DNA of 51,929 nucleotides, from contig NZ_WMIF01000026.1 in NCBI RefSeq assembly GCF_009711185.1, positions 1 to 51,929 on the forward strand, written 5' to 3'. Below, piece by piece: positions 1-9,493 of this stretch. Under the pieces are notes generated by a model. The model was not told the origin of the DNA. It searched no databases and saw only the letters and a list, made by a program, of their open reading frames with translations. Numbering within the stretch: position 1 is the first letter of the stretch; every line of letters begins with the position of its first letter. Both the position numbers and the translations under genes were made by a program. The DNA is from Paracoccus limosus. Its GTDB lineage: Bacteria; Pseudomonadota; Alphaproteobacteria; Rhodobacterales; Rhodobacteraceae.

Positions 1-2
1 TC

Positions 3-126
3 CGAAACGCAGGCCCGCGTCGGCTGCGCCAGCTGGAAAGCTACGCCGCCACGGGCCTGCTCAACCGCGCGCCAAAGGGGTCACTTTTGGGCGCCGATCG
101 GGGGGGCCGTTTGGATGCCGATTGAC
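3..126 (+). other. Possible 3' end of a gene cut by the window edge
   Basis: An open frame enters from the left edge and stops with TGA at 124-126. The short tail is rich in Arg, Leu and Ala and I do not recognise it. It could be the last residues of a transposase or recombinase, but nothing in it proves that. No other gene is visible before 245. Confidence 0.2.
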
Positions 127-244
127 AAGCCGGAGAGCTTCAAGGCCCTGGATTGCGACTGCGTGCGCGCATCGGCAAAAGCCCCAAAACTGCAGAGCCC
201 CTGCCTTCTTCCATATCTCATCTCATCCCACCGCGAGGCGCCCC

Positions 245-583
245 ATGCCCAAACCCCGGCCCCAAACCCCGCGTCGCACTTTCACCACTGCACTCGCCGA
301 CTGGCAGCGCGCCTGGACCACCCACGCCCGTCACGACCGCCGCGCCGCCAGCGCAGGCTACGCCACGGCAACCGGCCAAGCCCACCTCGCCGCCATGACT
401 AACCTCGCCACACGCATCATGACCATCGAAGCACAAATCGCCGAGACCCCGGCAAACAGCCGCGCCGAGCTGCAGATCAAGATCGCCATCCTCTCCCTCG
501 ATGGCCAGATCAGGCCGGAGTTCCAAAAGACGGTGCTTGATGATGCCATGCACATGATCGCGGAGGCGGAGGCGGAGGCATGA
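245..583 (+). CDS. Hypothetical protein, 112 aa
   Basis: I do not recognise this protein. The ATG at 245 is preceded by GAGG with suitable spacing, and a longer upstream frame from 122 lacks a ribosome site. The N-terminus is basic (PKPRPQTPRR), followed by a mostly helical stretch with Ala, Glu and Gln. The C-terminus is an acidic EAEAEA repeat encoded by a triplicated GAGGCG. It is convergent with the gene ending at 644. It may be a small accessory protein of the element that carries the serine recombinase. Function unknown. Confidence 0.45.
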   Translation: MPKPRPQTPRRTFTTALADWQRAWTTHARHDRRAASAGYATATGQAHLAAMTNLATRIMTIEAQIAETPANSRAELQIKIAILSLDGQIRPEFQKTVLDDAMHMIAEAEAEA

Positions 584-643
584 GGTCCCGTGCCTCAACC
601 CTCAATCAACAGATTGCGCAGGCCGATAATGGCGGCAGCAGTG

Positions 644-2200
644 TCAGGGGAAGATATGGCACAGGTCCCGGATCATCCCGGCAATCGACGCCAGTTCCGG
701 CACCAGCGGTTGTTTCAGCACTGCTGCGGTCGGCCTGGTGTCATCCGCCAGCAGATGCCGCAGCGCCGCCATGCGACGGGCATCGCCATCCCGGCGCAGG
801 AACGCCTCCGCGCCGATCTCGCGTGCGGCCCAGATTTCCGGGCGCAACAGCACATGCTGCGCCGAGATCTGATAGGGATCGATGTCGGCAAGGAAGGCCA
901 GCGTCGCCATCTCGGCCGCAGTCAGGCGGTCCGCCTCGCGCAAGGTCGGTGGCTGGACCAGCCGTCTGGCCAGTTGCGCCTGATAGACCCGGCCCGCAGC
1001 TGCGTGAAGCCGGTTGCCATAATGCCCGGGCGCCGCCAGCACCTCCGGCATCGCGAGGGGGGCAAGCTTCTCCATCCCTTCCTCGTAAGCGCGCATATCG
1101 AGGGGACGCTGCTCGAAGGCCAGTTGCGCCAGACGGCGGCCCTTGGCCAGCGTGTTGAGCAGCCGCGCGCAAAGCGGCGCCAGTCCAGCCGCAGTTTCAG
1201 GCACGTCCGCCAGAAGCTGCTCTTTGATACGGGCCAGCATGCGATCGGCCAGCGCATCGCCGAAGAACGACCGATCCGACCCCTCAGTCGCAAAGGAGAC
1301 GCGGCTGCGCCGCCCCTCACGTCCCAGCTGGTCGAGAAAGTCGCACAGCACATCATGCGACTCGACATCCCGGGCATTGCGCACCTTTGCATCGTCGCTG
1401 GCTTTTTGACGCATTGGCGTGGCGCTGATCGCCACCAGGTCCGGCGCTTGCACCGCGAGGTAAGCCATCTCCGAAGGATAGGTTTTTTCAAGACTTGGCG
1501 CGCGTTTGATCAGCAGTTTGAGCGCGGGCCTCAGGGCAAAGGTCCAAAGCCGGAGGGCTTCGAAGAGATGCGCCTCGACCACCTCAAGCTGGCGACGCCC
1601 TCGTGGCAGCGCGATCAGTGCCGGCATCGGCAACGCGATCAGCGTAAACCCCGAGGTTCGGAACTGCGCCTGCTGCCAGGCGGGCAGCAAGCGGCTCGCC
1701 TCGACATCGGCCAGGCTGAAGGCGTGGACAAGATTGAGATCCTGCGCCCGGACCCGATCAAAAACCAAGTGCGGAACCTGACGCCTTTCGCTGTCGATCA
1801 GCAGCAAAAGCGGCCAGAGATCGGCATCCTCCAGCGCGGCGCCGGGTGGCAGCGCATCCTCGCGCGCCTTGCGCCGCAACAGATATTGCGGCTGCGCCCA
1901 GGTCATGACCCCGCCAAGCAGATCGTCGAGATCGGGCATCTCACCCCTCGCGGCGCCAAAATCGCCGATTTGATTCCAATGCGACCAGCCGGTTTCGACC
2001 GAGGGCTGGGCCCCTCGCAATCCATAGGGGCCGGCATGCAACCGACAGACAAGACCCATAATGAACCACAATCCGCTTCGACAAAGCTTGATCCGCAGCA
2101 CATGAAGCCCCAACCTTTCATCCATCCGGGCCTGCTGAAGCTGGTGCGGGCACTGGCGCGACACTGCGCTGAGGCCGATATCACCGCGCAACGGACGCAT
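644..2200 (-). CDS. Hypothetical protein of a recombinase-linked element
   Basis: A long minus-strand frame with Rhodobacteraceae-like codon use ends with TGA at 644-646. The frame is open well upstream, so the start is uncertain. The ATG at 2200 gives 518 residues. The ATG at 1939 has the best ribosome site (GAGGGGTGAG just upstream) and gives 431. I do not recognise a family. The chain is Leu/Ala/Arg rich, with no signal peptide, obvious membrane segment or nucleotide-binding motif. It is divergent from the serine recombinase, so the two probably share a regulatory region around 1940-2224 and belong to one mobile element. Confidence 0.5.
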   Translation of the reverse strand: MRPLRGDIGLSAVSRQCPHQLQQARMDERLGLHVLRIKLCRSGLWFIMGLVCRLHAGPYGLRGAQPSVETGWSHWNQIGDFGAARGEMPDLDDLLGGVMTWAQPQYLLRRKAREDALPPGAALEDADLWPLLLLIDSERRQVPHLVFDRVRAQDLNLVHAFSLADVEASRLLPAWQQAQFRTSGFTLIALPMPALIALPRGRRQLEVVEAHLFEALRLWTFALRPALKLLIKRAPSLEKTYPSEMAYLAVQAPDLVAISATPMRQKASDDAKVRNARDVESHDVLCDFLDQLGREGRRSRVSFATEGSDRSFFGDALADRMLARIKEQLLADVPETAAGLAPLCARLLNTLAKGRRLAQLAFEQRPLDMRAYEEGMEKLAPLAMPEVLAAPGHYGNRLHAAAGRVYQAQLARRLVQPPTLREADRLTAAEMATLAFLADIDPYQISAQHVLLRPEIWAAREIGAEAFLRRDGDARRMAALRHLLADDTRPTAAVLKQPLVPELASIAGMIRDLCHIFP

Positions 2201-2223
2201 GGCACATTTCCGAGGAGGCACCG

Positions 2224-3930
2224 ATAATTTCATCCGCACCACGCGCGGCGATCTATGCCCGCTACAGCTCGGACCATCAGCGCGAGGCCTCGCTGGAAGA
2301 CCAGATCCGGATCTGCCGCCGCCTGATCGCCGAGAAAGGCTGGACCATCGCCGGGATCTACTCCGATGCCGCCATGTCCGGTGCATCGGCCTTACGCCCC
2401 GGCTACCAGAATCTGCAGGATGACGCGGGGCGAGCGCGGATCGATATTGTCGTCGCCGAGAGCATCGACCGCATCAGCCGCGATCAGGAGCATATCGCCG
2501 CCTTCTATAAACAGATGTCGTTTCTTGGCATCCCGCTGGTCACCGTGGCTGAGGGCGAGATTTCTGAACTGCATATCGGACTGAAGGGCACGATGTCCGC
2601 GCTCTATCTGAAGGACCTGGCGCAAAAGACCCATCGTGGCCTTGAAGGCCGCGTTCGCGGCGGCAAATCGGCAGGCGGGATCAGCTACGGCTACCGCGTG
2701 CGACGCGAACTGATATCCGACGGCACGATCAGCACCGGCGAGCGGATGATCGACCCCGAAGCCGCCGACATCGTCACCCGCATCTTCACAGAATACGCCT
2801 CGGGGCTTTCGGCGCGGACGATCGCTGCCGCGCTGAATGAAGAAGGCATCGCCTCACCCGACAGCGGCAAGGGCGCAGGCACCTGGGGGCCGTCAACGAT
2901 TTCGGGGAATTGGAAGCGCGGCACCGGGGTCCTGAACAACGAACTTTATATCGGCCGCCTCGTCTGGAACCGGCAGCGCTTCGTCAAAGACCCGGCAACG
3001 CAAAAGCGGCAGGCCCGTCCGAACCGTCCCGAGGACTGGATCATCGAGGACGTGCCCGAGTTGCAGATCATCCCCCATGATCTTTGGCAGGCGGCCAAGG
3101 CGCGCCAGGGTGCGATCCGTGCCGAGATGAACCCGGCCGGCGTGCAAAGCGCCCGACCCCGGCCCGAACGCGCCCGCCGCCCGGACTATTTTTTCTCGGG
3201 CCTGATCAAATGCGCCTGCTGCGGCGCAAGCTACACGCTGATCAACAGGACCCGATACGGTTGCGCAGCAGCGCGCAACAAAGGCGAAGCCATCTGCAGC
3301 AACCGTGCGATCATCCGGCGCGAAGAGGTCGAGAACCGGGTGCTGGACGGGTTGCGCGACAAGCTGCTGCACCCCGAGTTGATCGCCGCCTTCGTCGAGG
3401 AATATCGCAAGGCGTTCAATGCCGCTGCCGGGGACCGCAGCAATGCGCTGGATCATGCCCGGCGCGAGCTCAAGCAGGTGGAGAAGAAGATCGCGGGCAT
3501 TCTGTCTGCGATCGAGGACGGCCTGTATCACCCGTCGATGAAGGCAAAGATGGCCGATTCGGAAAGCCGCAAAGCGCAATTAACGGCCTTTATCGAAGAC
3601 ACCCCCGAGCCTCCGGCGCTGCGGCTGCACCCGCGACTGTCAGACCTCTATCGCGAGAAGATCGCCAATCTGTCGCAGGCCCTGCAGGAGCCGGGTCTGC
3701 GGCTGGAGGCGACGCAGATCCTGCACAGCCTGATTAACGAGATCCGCATGGTGCCTGCTGCGGGCGCGCCCGGTGGCCATGAGATTGAACTCATTGGGGA
3801 GTTGGCGGGGATTTTGGCATTGTCGGAAGCGGACATGACAAAGCCCCCGCTGATGGCGAGGGTTGGGTTCAACAAGTCGGGAACGATGGTTGCGGGGACA
3901 GGATTTGAACCTGTGACCTTCAGGTTATGA
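2224..3930 (+). CDS. Large serine recombinase/integrase, non-standard start
   Basis: Site-specific DNA recombinase of the large serine family, expected to integrate and excise the element to its left. The N-terminal resolvase domain begins Y-A-R-Y-S near residue 11, the Ser at about 15 being the expected nucleophile. A recombinase domain follows, then a zinc ribbon (CACCG...C...C, about 328-360), then a coiled region with EKKI/ARREL heptads. The frame has no ATG, GTG or TTG between the stop at 2170 and 2374. AGGAGG at 2213-2218 points to ATA (2224) or ATT (2227). Starting at ATG 2374 would delete the nucleophile. The last residues, GTGFEPVTFRL, are translated from the duplicated tRNA-fMet 3' end, so the gene runs into its own att site. 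It is either active from a rare start codon or recently disabled. Confidence 0.8.
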   Translation: MISSAPRAAIYARYSSDHQREASLEDQIRICRRLIAEKGWTIAGIYSDAAMSGASALRPGYQNLQDDAGRARIDIVVAESIDRISRDQEHIAAFYKQMSFLGIPLVTVAEGEISELHIGLKGTMSALYLKDLAQKTHRGLEGRVRGGKSAGGISYGYRVRRELISDGTISTGERMIDPEAADIVTRIFTEYASGLSARTIAAALNEEGIASPDSGKGAGTWGPSTISGNWKRGTGVLNNELYIGRLVWNRQRFVKDPATQKRQARPNRPEDWIIEDVPELQIIPHDLWQAAKARQGAIRAEMNPAGVQSARPRPERARRPDYFFSGLIKCACCGASYTLINRTRYGCAAARNKGEAICSNRAIIRREEVENRVLDGLRDKLLHPELIAAFVEEYRKAFNAAAGDRSNALDHARRELKQVEKKIAGILSAIEDGLYHPSMKAKMADSESRKAQLTAFIEDTPEPPALRLHPRLSDLYREKIANLSQALQEPGLRLEATQILHSLINEIRMVPAAGAPGGHEIELIGELAGILALSEADMTKPPLMARVGFNKSGTMVAGTGFEPVTFRL

Positions 3931-3933
3931 GCC
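3887..3933. repeat. att-like copy of the tRNA-fMet 3' end (left)
   Basis: 47 bp matching 51775-51821 at 45 positions. The two differences are paired bases of the T-stem, so the fold is preserved. It holds the CCA end, T-arm and anticodon region of tRNA-fMet in minus orientation but not the 5' half. It overlaps the last codons of the serine recombinase. This is the expected signature of integration into a tRNA 3' end. Confidence 0.8.
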
Positions 3934-4190
3934 GCCCGAAGGGATTTTTCGAACCCCGCTATTTTCAATGTGTTATGAAGCAACCCTTTGAAATAACGAA
4001 TGCTATGGTCAACTCGAGGCGGCTTTCGCCGCGTTTCGGCGGACTCCACGCCACTCAAGACCGAGTTCGTCGGTTGACCAGACGTTGACAAGACTTGGTA
4101 TGAATTTCCTTTCGGATAATCCAAGCCGCCGTCCATCCGGTCTGCGGCTCACGGACCGGTTTTGCCATAAGGACCAAAAAGAACTCAAAA
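3934..4190. other. Non-coding junction beside the left att copy
   Basis: No convincing gene. It contains a GC-rich hairpin (4019-4032, GCGGC/GCCGC with a four-base loop) downstream of the minus-strand gene ending at 4191. It also contains a tandem pair of GTTGAC[C/A]AG words at 4073-4092, which recurs near the other end of the region at 51690-51709. Confidence 0.4.
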
Positions 4191-7100
4191 TCATAACGAG
4201 GCAAGATCATCCTTCGTTCCAACCCACAGCTTTTCGCTCATCCGATCGACGGCAAATTGCATCGGAACTGTGTATGGGAAGATCAAGCCAGCCGAAATGA
4301 CCGGTTCACGTAAGCCAGTGAATTTTGCGAAGGCACTGCTGTTGCTTTTGGCGATCGCCAAGCGGTTAAGATGCTTTCCAAGGCGATCAGGTTTACCCCT
4401 GTCGTTTGTTAAGCCTCGGAAATTTGAAAGCTGCTTTGCCACCTCGCTAGGGGTCTTCGCAAACAAGAGATGTTTGCATTCCAGTAGACAAATTCGCCCA
4501 TCTCCACGCCACACCAAGACGTCGATGTCGCCAGGGTTCTCATCAGGATCTTTACCAAAAATCTCCCCAAACTTGACCTCCGTCCTCGCGGACCACCCAA
4601 GTCTTTTCATTTCGGCAGCCACCTCTTCTTGGAACTCGCGGCCACGCGCGTTCGAGACCTTCCCCGCCCAGCGGCGCATCTTGCTGGAACGAAGACGAGA
4701 TGCCTCGTAGCTACCTTCGAACATATTCATGACGGTTGACGAGAGGCCGTCACGAGCCATTCCCGGAACCATCAAGACGTCGGGATCATCTCCATTTCCG
4801 AGGTTGATCAGGGGACAGCGCGCTATTGAAAGTCGGCGGCGGAAGCGCCAAGGCTGTCGGTCGATGTCGTCGTATCCAGATGGAACCTGCTTCCAAGCGC
4901 TGCGTGGGACACTCTCGAGCAGCCCCACGACGATCGTTGCCCCTGCAACCTCCGCCTCGAGCGAACTGACCAACTTGGAGCGAGAAAGAACCAACCATGC
5001 GTGCCCATCCTTCACGCAGAGGTTTTCCATCGCGTCCATGGTCAATCGATAGGTCTGTAGACTAGCCCCGAACTCTTCCTCCCACGCCGCATCGAAATCC
5101 GAATCTTGGTCACCATCCGGAGGTTCGATAACGGGAGTAGGCATTGTCACGTACTTTGCGTAACCCGTTCGTTCTCTATCAACCTGCCGGTCAGCGAAAT
5201 CCTTCCCAACCAGATCCATAACGCCTTCGAAAAATTCGTGATTAATCTGCACCTCGCCACCGGGCGAAATCCTGATCTCTGGTTTCATCGCCTCATAGTG
5301 TATAGCATCTGAACATCCACCGAGATGGACGATCATCAAGGCCCAGGCGGAAAGTCGGGAGAGATCAATGTCAGCAACTTCCAAGCCACCCGTCTCTGGA
5401 CAATGATGGAGACCGACCTCCATCAAAATTCGTGCAGCCAAGGAAACGCCATTCAGCTTGAACAGATGATCTGCAGTTTCTGAACGAATTGCCGCTTCAT
5501 CATCCGACAGGGCGATCATTGCGGCTGATGTCCGCTTCCAGCGTCGGGCAGAGATTTCCGCCGCCTCATGGTTCCTGACCGCTGCCAAGATCAGACTTCG
5601 CCTGTCGTACCTCGCGAGATCGCGGCAAAGGCACTCCTCTGCGAACGTCGTGATGGCGTTCAGCACTGTGGTGCATGCACTCACCCCCTTGACGGTCCCT
5701 CCTGGTCTTTCCACACCACTCCATCCAAGGCCGATCCGGATGGCGCCGTCTTGGATCGCACTTATATGGACGACATGTCCATCAAACGAGCCCCTTACAT
5801 GGTCCCTGAAATCTTGTGGCGCGAAAGCATGAAGTTGCCGTGCATGGCTATTTGAAACAACCCGGCTTATCAGTTCCGTCGCCAGCGCTTCGTCTTGGCC
5901 GACTAGTCTCAGGCCCCCCCGCACGAATGCGTCAACGAGCGTTGCTTCAGCTCTGTTGTCCGGATTCGAAAGGCCACGCCAAAAATCCGGGGCAACGGAA
6001 ATCGTTATCAAGTTGGACGCTGGATCACATTCAAGATCGATCGCACGCCTGATCTCCGAAAGTTCCGCCGGCACGAGTTCGTTGGCCAAGGTTGGCGGCT
6101 GCGAGTCGATCAGAAGGTCCCATAAAACCATGTCAGGAAGGTCTGGCAAAGCTTCGTCTAGAACTGGCCCAATCCGTTCGATCCAAGTCCGGATAGCCTC
6201 AAATGAGCTGTAACTGGGCCGCCCACCGCTTGCAGATCGCGGCCGGGACTGCACCCACCATGAGCGTCGGCCTTTCAGCCAGACCGCCCTAAGACGACCA
6301 CGAGACGCATCGTCAACGGACATGTAGATTCGAGAGATGCCTCCCGGCGATCTCGTGCCGCTCCCGTCCTTTCGCATCTCGAGATGATCGCCATCTGGGG
6401 TATGGACGGAGCGTCGATCAAAGCGCTGATGGTATTCGACACGGGCGGCAAGTTGCCCGTTTATGGACGCCATGATCATTCCGCCAGGCATGCCATCAGG
6501 AAGTGCCTCATGTTGGATCAGATGTCCGCGATTGCCGAGCGCGTTGCCAACCTGAGCAAGGAGGCCATTTACATGCCAAACCTCAAATCCCTTGGAGTCG
6601 AGTTCACGTTCGGCGATTGCAAGGTTAACGAGGTCGGCCATCGAGAAATCCGAACGCCAGCCAAGAACTTCGGCATCGTAAGCACTTGCGCCCTTCACAA
6701 GCCACTTCTCGCCGTGATCGCGCAACGCGATCAACTGACCCCGGCCAAATCCACACATTACCACGAAGGTAAGGCCCGACTTGAAACCCGCAGTAGCTTG
6801 GCATCGCTCCCGGGCAGCACTTATTGCATGATCAAGCAACCCTTGAGCCCGCTCGCTGTTGCTGGCCGAACCCAGTAGGGCATCCTTTTCGAAAGCTGCG
6901 AGATCATCGACTACTAGGATCAACTGCACCCAGTATCCGGGCTCAAATTCGACAGGCGCGGAGCTGACGACTGGCGCCAAGCTTAGCTCCAGAGGCTCAA
7001 TCCCAATGGCGCGAAGCATCGGGGTGTCGAGCAGCTCGCTCACAATCGTAGTCAAGTGCTGCATCCGAAGAATTTGCTCGGCACTAGACCCAAGCGATTT

Positions 7101-7970
7101 GCACTCTTCTATTACAGCCATCCGGATGGCAGGGCCGATCGCAGTAGGAAGTGCCACAATGAAATCGTCGTCGAATCTGAGGATTGGTTTCCGGAAAAGC
7201 GCGCTGTCACCGGCATACTTTGAAAGTACATCCCTGTCTTTTTGCCCTAAGAGGAATGGGTCGAGATCTTCGACTGCGACACCCAAGCAAGTCAGATCCT
7301 GTAGGGAAAACGTTACCCATCCCGACAGAACACGTACTTTGCGGAGAACCGAAGAGCTCACGGCACCACGAAGAGGGTGCTCCGCCCCGACCTCGAACAG
7401 GGGCACTCCGGCGCGATCGCACATCGCTTCTGACAACTTCAAGCAGGCACGTGCCCCGTCTTTCAGTTTCTTAAAGCGATCGGGCATCTTTTCGACAACC
7501 TTCAAGATGACTTGGAGGTGGAAGCAGCCACCCTCGCTCAATCCCTCCAAAACCCGATAGTTCCTGCCCTCGTACATCACGCGGCCCGCGAAGACGTCCT
7601 CGGCCGGATCCTCATTGTGGCCAACGATTTTGCCAGCATCTGTCAACCAACTAGCCAGGTCGCGCTGTCGAAATGCTTTTTTGCCACGGCACGCAGCGAC
7701 CACCGCGTGAGCAAGCATTTCGATCCTGAAAGTCGATGCCTGCAGAGCCGGTAGTAACTGTAGACCTCCGACCGCAGCCACTGCGCTGCGCATCGAAAAA
7801 GGTCCAAGACTACGAGCAAATTTGGATACTTGATCCATGCTGGTGGCCTGGAAAGCTTGTTGATTGGCAACGATATCAAATGAAGGCTGAGACATGTTTC
7901 CGACCGCAATTTTCTTGGCGATGCTATCGTCCGAACGGGCGCACTCCAACCGTTGATTTCGTTGATCCAT
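4191..7970 (-). CDS. Large protein with C-terminal PD-(D/E)XK nuclease domain
   Basis: About 1259 residues. I do not recognise the first 1,100. The last 150 form a restriction-endonuclease-like domain: Glu in GREFQEE (about 1113), Asp in GDIDVLVW (about 1148) and LLECKH (about 1164), which fits the E, D, E-x-K pattern of Mrr/PD-(D/E)XK enzymes acting on DNA. There is no signal peptide, clear helicase motif or membrane segment. A second in-frame ATG lies 25 codons in (MSQPSFD); neither start has a strong ribosome site. It is a single gene just inside the left att copy, a common place for cargo. A role in defence or genome maintenance is inference from domain and position. Confidence 0.7.
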   Translation of the reverse strand: MDQRNQRLECARSDDSIAKKIAVGNMSQPSFDIVANQQAFQATSMDQVSKFARSLGPFSMRSAVAAVGGLQLLPALQASTFRIEMLAHAVVAACRGKKAFRQRDLASWLTDAGKIVGHNEDPAEDVFAGRVMYEGRNYRVLEGLSEGGCFHLQVILKVVEKMPDRFKKLKDGARACLKLSEAMCDRAGVPLFEVGAEHPLRGAVSSSVLRKVRVLSGWVTFSLQDLTCLGVAVEDLDPFLLGQKDRDVLSKYAGDSALFRKPILRFDDDFIVALPTAIGPAIRMAVIEECKSLGSSAEQILRMQHLTTIVSELLDTPMLRAIGIEPLELSLAPVVSSAPVEFEPGYWVQLILVVDDLAAFEKDALLGSASNSERAQGLLDHAISAARERCQATAGFKSGLTFVVMCGFGRGQLIALRDHGEKWLVKGASAYDAEVLGWRSDFSMADLVNLAIAERELDSKGFEVWHVNGLLAQVGNALGNRGHLIQHEALPDGMPGGMIMASINGQLAARVEYHQRFDRRSVHTPDGDHLEMRKDGSGTRSPGGISRIYMSVDDASRGRLRAVWLKGRRSWWVQSRPRSASGGRPSYSSFEAIRTWIERIGPVLDEALPDLPDMVLWDLLIDSQPPTLANELVPAELSEIRRAIDLECDPASNLITISVAPDFWRGLSNPDNRAEATLVDAFVRGGLRLVGQDEALATELISRVVSNSHARQLHAFAPQDFRDHVRGSFDGHVVHISAIQDGAIRIGLGWSGVERPGGTVKGVSACTTVLNAITTFAEECLCRDLARYDRRSLILAAVRNHEAAEISARRWKRTSAAMIALSDDEAAIRSETADHLFKLNGVSLAARILMEVGLHHCPETGGLEVADIDLSRLSAWALMIVHLGGCSDAIHYEAMKPEIRISPGGEVQINHEFFEGVMDLVGKDFADRQVDRERTGYAKYVTMPTPVIEPPDGDQDSDFDAAWEEEFGASLQTYRLTMDAMENLCVKDGHAWLVLSRSKLVSSLEAEVAGATIVVGLLESVPRSAWKQVPSGYDDIDRQPWRFRRRLSIARCPLINLGNGDDPDVLMVPGMARDGLSSTVMNMFEGSYEASRLRSSKMRRWAGKVSNARGREFQEEVAAEMKRLGWSARTEVKFGEIFGKDPDENPGDIDVLVWRGDGRICLLECKHLLFAKTPSEVAKQLSNFRGLTNDRGKPDRLGKHLNRLAIAKSNSSAFAKFTGLREPVISAGLIFPYTVPMQFAVDRMSEKLWVGTKDDLASL

Positions 7971-8218
7971 TGGCCTTGGCGCACACCGCAGACAGGGGGT
8001 TGGTCGAACATCAGGCAGCAGATGGCTTCAGTCTGTGATGGCTGGTTGGTCCTGCTTCGATACTGCCAGGCAATGCCCTAAACCATAGCATTTTTGGTCC
8101 GGAACATCCCTACCCGCCCCAGTTCCACCTTCCGCCTGTATTCCGGTCCCTGCACCGTGGTCCGACTTGATTGTGGCGCGGGTCTACGCCTGTGTCGTCG
8201 GGCAAGGAGGCGGGATGG
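7971..8218. promoter_or_regulatory. Divergent region between the nuclease gene and the integrase
   Basis: About 250 bp separate the divergently read 1259-aa gene and integrase. Promoters of both should lie here. It includes one copy (8123-8149) of a 27-bp sequence that recurs at 10634-10660. I cannot place a confident -35/-10 pair. Confidence 0.35.
8123..8149. repeat. 27-bp direct repeat, copy 1
   Basis: Starts TTCCACCTTCCGCCTG and ends TTCCGGTCC. It matches 10634-10660 at 26 of 27 positions in the same orientation. It lies about 70 bp before the integrase start. It may be an att core, an integrase arm site or a regulator site. Confidence 0.6.
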
Positions 8219-9490
8219 ATGGTCAAGCGACTGAAACTGAATGAGAAAACCCTGCGCGAGGCAGAACCCAAGCCCGGCGTCAGCTATCAGATCTTCGACA
8301 CGGAGGTGATCGGCTTCGCCGCCCGCGTGCAGGCCTCGGGTGCGCGAACCTTCACCATCGACTACCGACACGCAGGTCGGCAGCGGCGGATGACCATCGG
8401 GCGCTGGCCGGAATGGAGTGTGACGGCCGCGCGCGAACGCGCGAAGGAACTGCGGCGCGCCATCGACGAGGGGCAGGATCCTCTGGCGATGCGCGACGAG
8501 TGGCGCGGGGCCCCGCGGATCACGGACATGATCGACCGCTACATCGCGGAGCATCTGCCGAAACTCGCCAAGACCAATGCAGGCGACCAGGTGTCGATGC
8601 TGAAGAAGATGGTCGAACCGGCCTGGGGCAACCGGCTGGTGACGGAGATCACCAAGTCCGACGTCGCGAAGTTCCTCGATTTCGTGGCCGAGGGACGGCC
8701 TCGGCCCTGCAAGGCGAAGCCCAACAATCGGGCACGCAAGCTGCAGGGCCACAAGCCCACCCCGATCCGCGCCAACCGCATGGGCGAGGTGCTGCGCAAG
8801 ATGTTCACTCTGGCGATGGAATGGGAATGGCGGACGGACAACCCCGCGCAGGGGTTCCATCGGCGCATCGAACACGCGCGCGAGCGGTTCCTGTCACCCG
8901 AAGAGCTGACACGGCTGGCGGCCGTGCTGGATGCAGCCGAGGATCAGCGCGCCGCGGCGATCATCCGCATGTGCATGTTGACCGGCGCCCGAGTGGGCGA
9001 GGTGCGCACCGCACGGTTCGAACAGTTCAACCTCGACTATGCCATCTGGTCGAAGCCCGCCTCGACCACCAAGCAGCGCAAGATCCACCGCGTCCCGATT
9101 TCGCAGGACGTCGCGGCCATCGTGCGATTGCGTCAGCAGGCGGTGCCGAGCGGGAACCCGTGGCTGTTCCCCGGCGACACGGTCGGCCAGCCCGTGCGGG
9201 AAATCCGCCGCTTCTGGGCCAAGGTGCAGAAGGACGCCGGGCTTGCCGACGTCCGCATCCACGACCTGCGCCACACCTTCGCCTCGCTCTTGGTCAGTGG
9301 CGGCGCATCGCTGGAAATGATCGGCAAGCTCTTGGGCCACAGCCAGATGCAGACCACCCAGCGCTACGCGCACCTGATGGACTCCCCCCTGCGCGCGGGC
9401 GTCGATACGGTGGCCAGCCTCCTGCGCCCGCGGCCGCGCCTTGTGCATGACGCGGCGCAGGATGGGACCGACCTGCCGAAATCGGCCTGA
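8219..9490 (+). CDS. Tyrosine integrase (phage type)
   Basis: Site-specific recombinase, 423 aa. An N-terminal arm-binding region of the DUF4102-like type (TLREAEPKPGVSYQIFD, GRQRRMTIGRWPEWS) is followed by a SAM-like core-binding domain (about 100-170) and a catalytic domain. Catalytic residues visible are Arg in LTGARVGEV (about 257), H-x-x-R in HDLRHT (about 348), His in LLGHS (about 373) and Tyr in TQRYAHL (about 382). The start is the ATG at 8219 with AAGGAGG eight bases upstream; a TTG at 8171 is less likely. It begins the prophage-like block. Its own attachment site is not proven. Confidence 0.92.
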   Translation: MVKRLKLNEKTLREAEPKPGVSYQIFDTEVIGFAARVQASGARTFTIDYRHAGRQRRMTIGRWPEWSVTAARERAKELRRAIDEGQDPLAMRDEWRGAPRITDMIDRYIAEHLPKLAKTNAGDQVSMLKKMVEPAWGNRLVTEITKSDVAKFLDFVAEGRPRPCKAKPNNRARKLQGHKPTPIRANRMGEVLRKMFTLAMEWEWRTDNPAQGFHRRIEHARERFLSPEELTRLAAVLDAAEDQRAAAIIRMCMLTGARVGEVRTARFEQFNLDYAIWSKPASTTKQRKIHRVPISQDVAAIVRLRQQAVPSGNPWLFPGDTVGQPVREIRRFWAKVQKDAGLADVRIHDLRHTFASLLVSGGASLEMIGKLLGHSQMQTTQRYAHLMDSPLRAGVDTVASLLRPRPRLVHDAAQDGTDLPKSA

Positions 9491-9493
9491 CGC

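Noticed and set aside
590..2227. Plus-strand open frame of 545 codons
   Set aside because: It is antisense to the minus-strand gene ending at 644, is very rich in Arg, Gln and Pro, and has no motif. Such mirror frames are common in GC-rich DNA.
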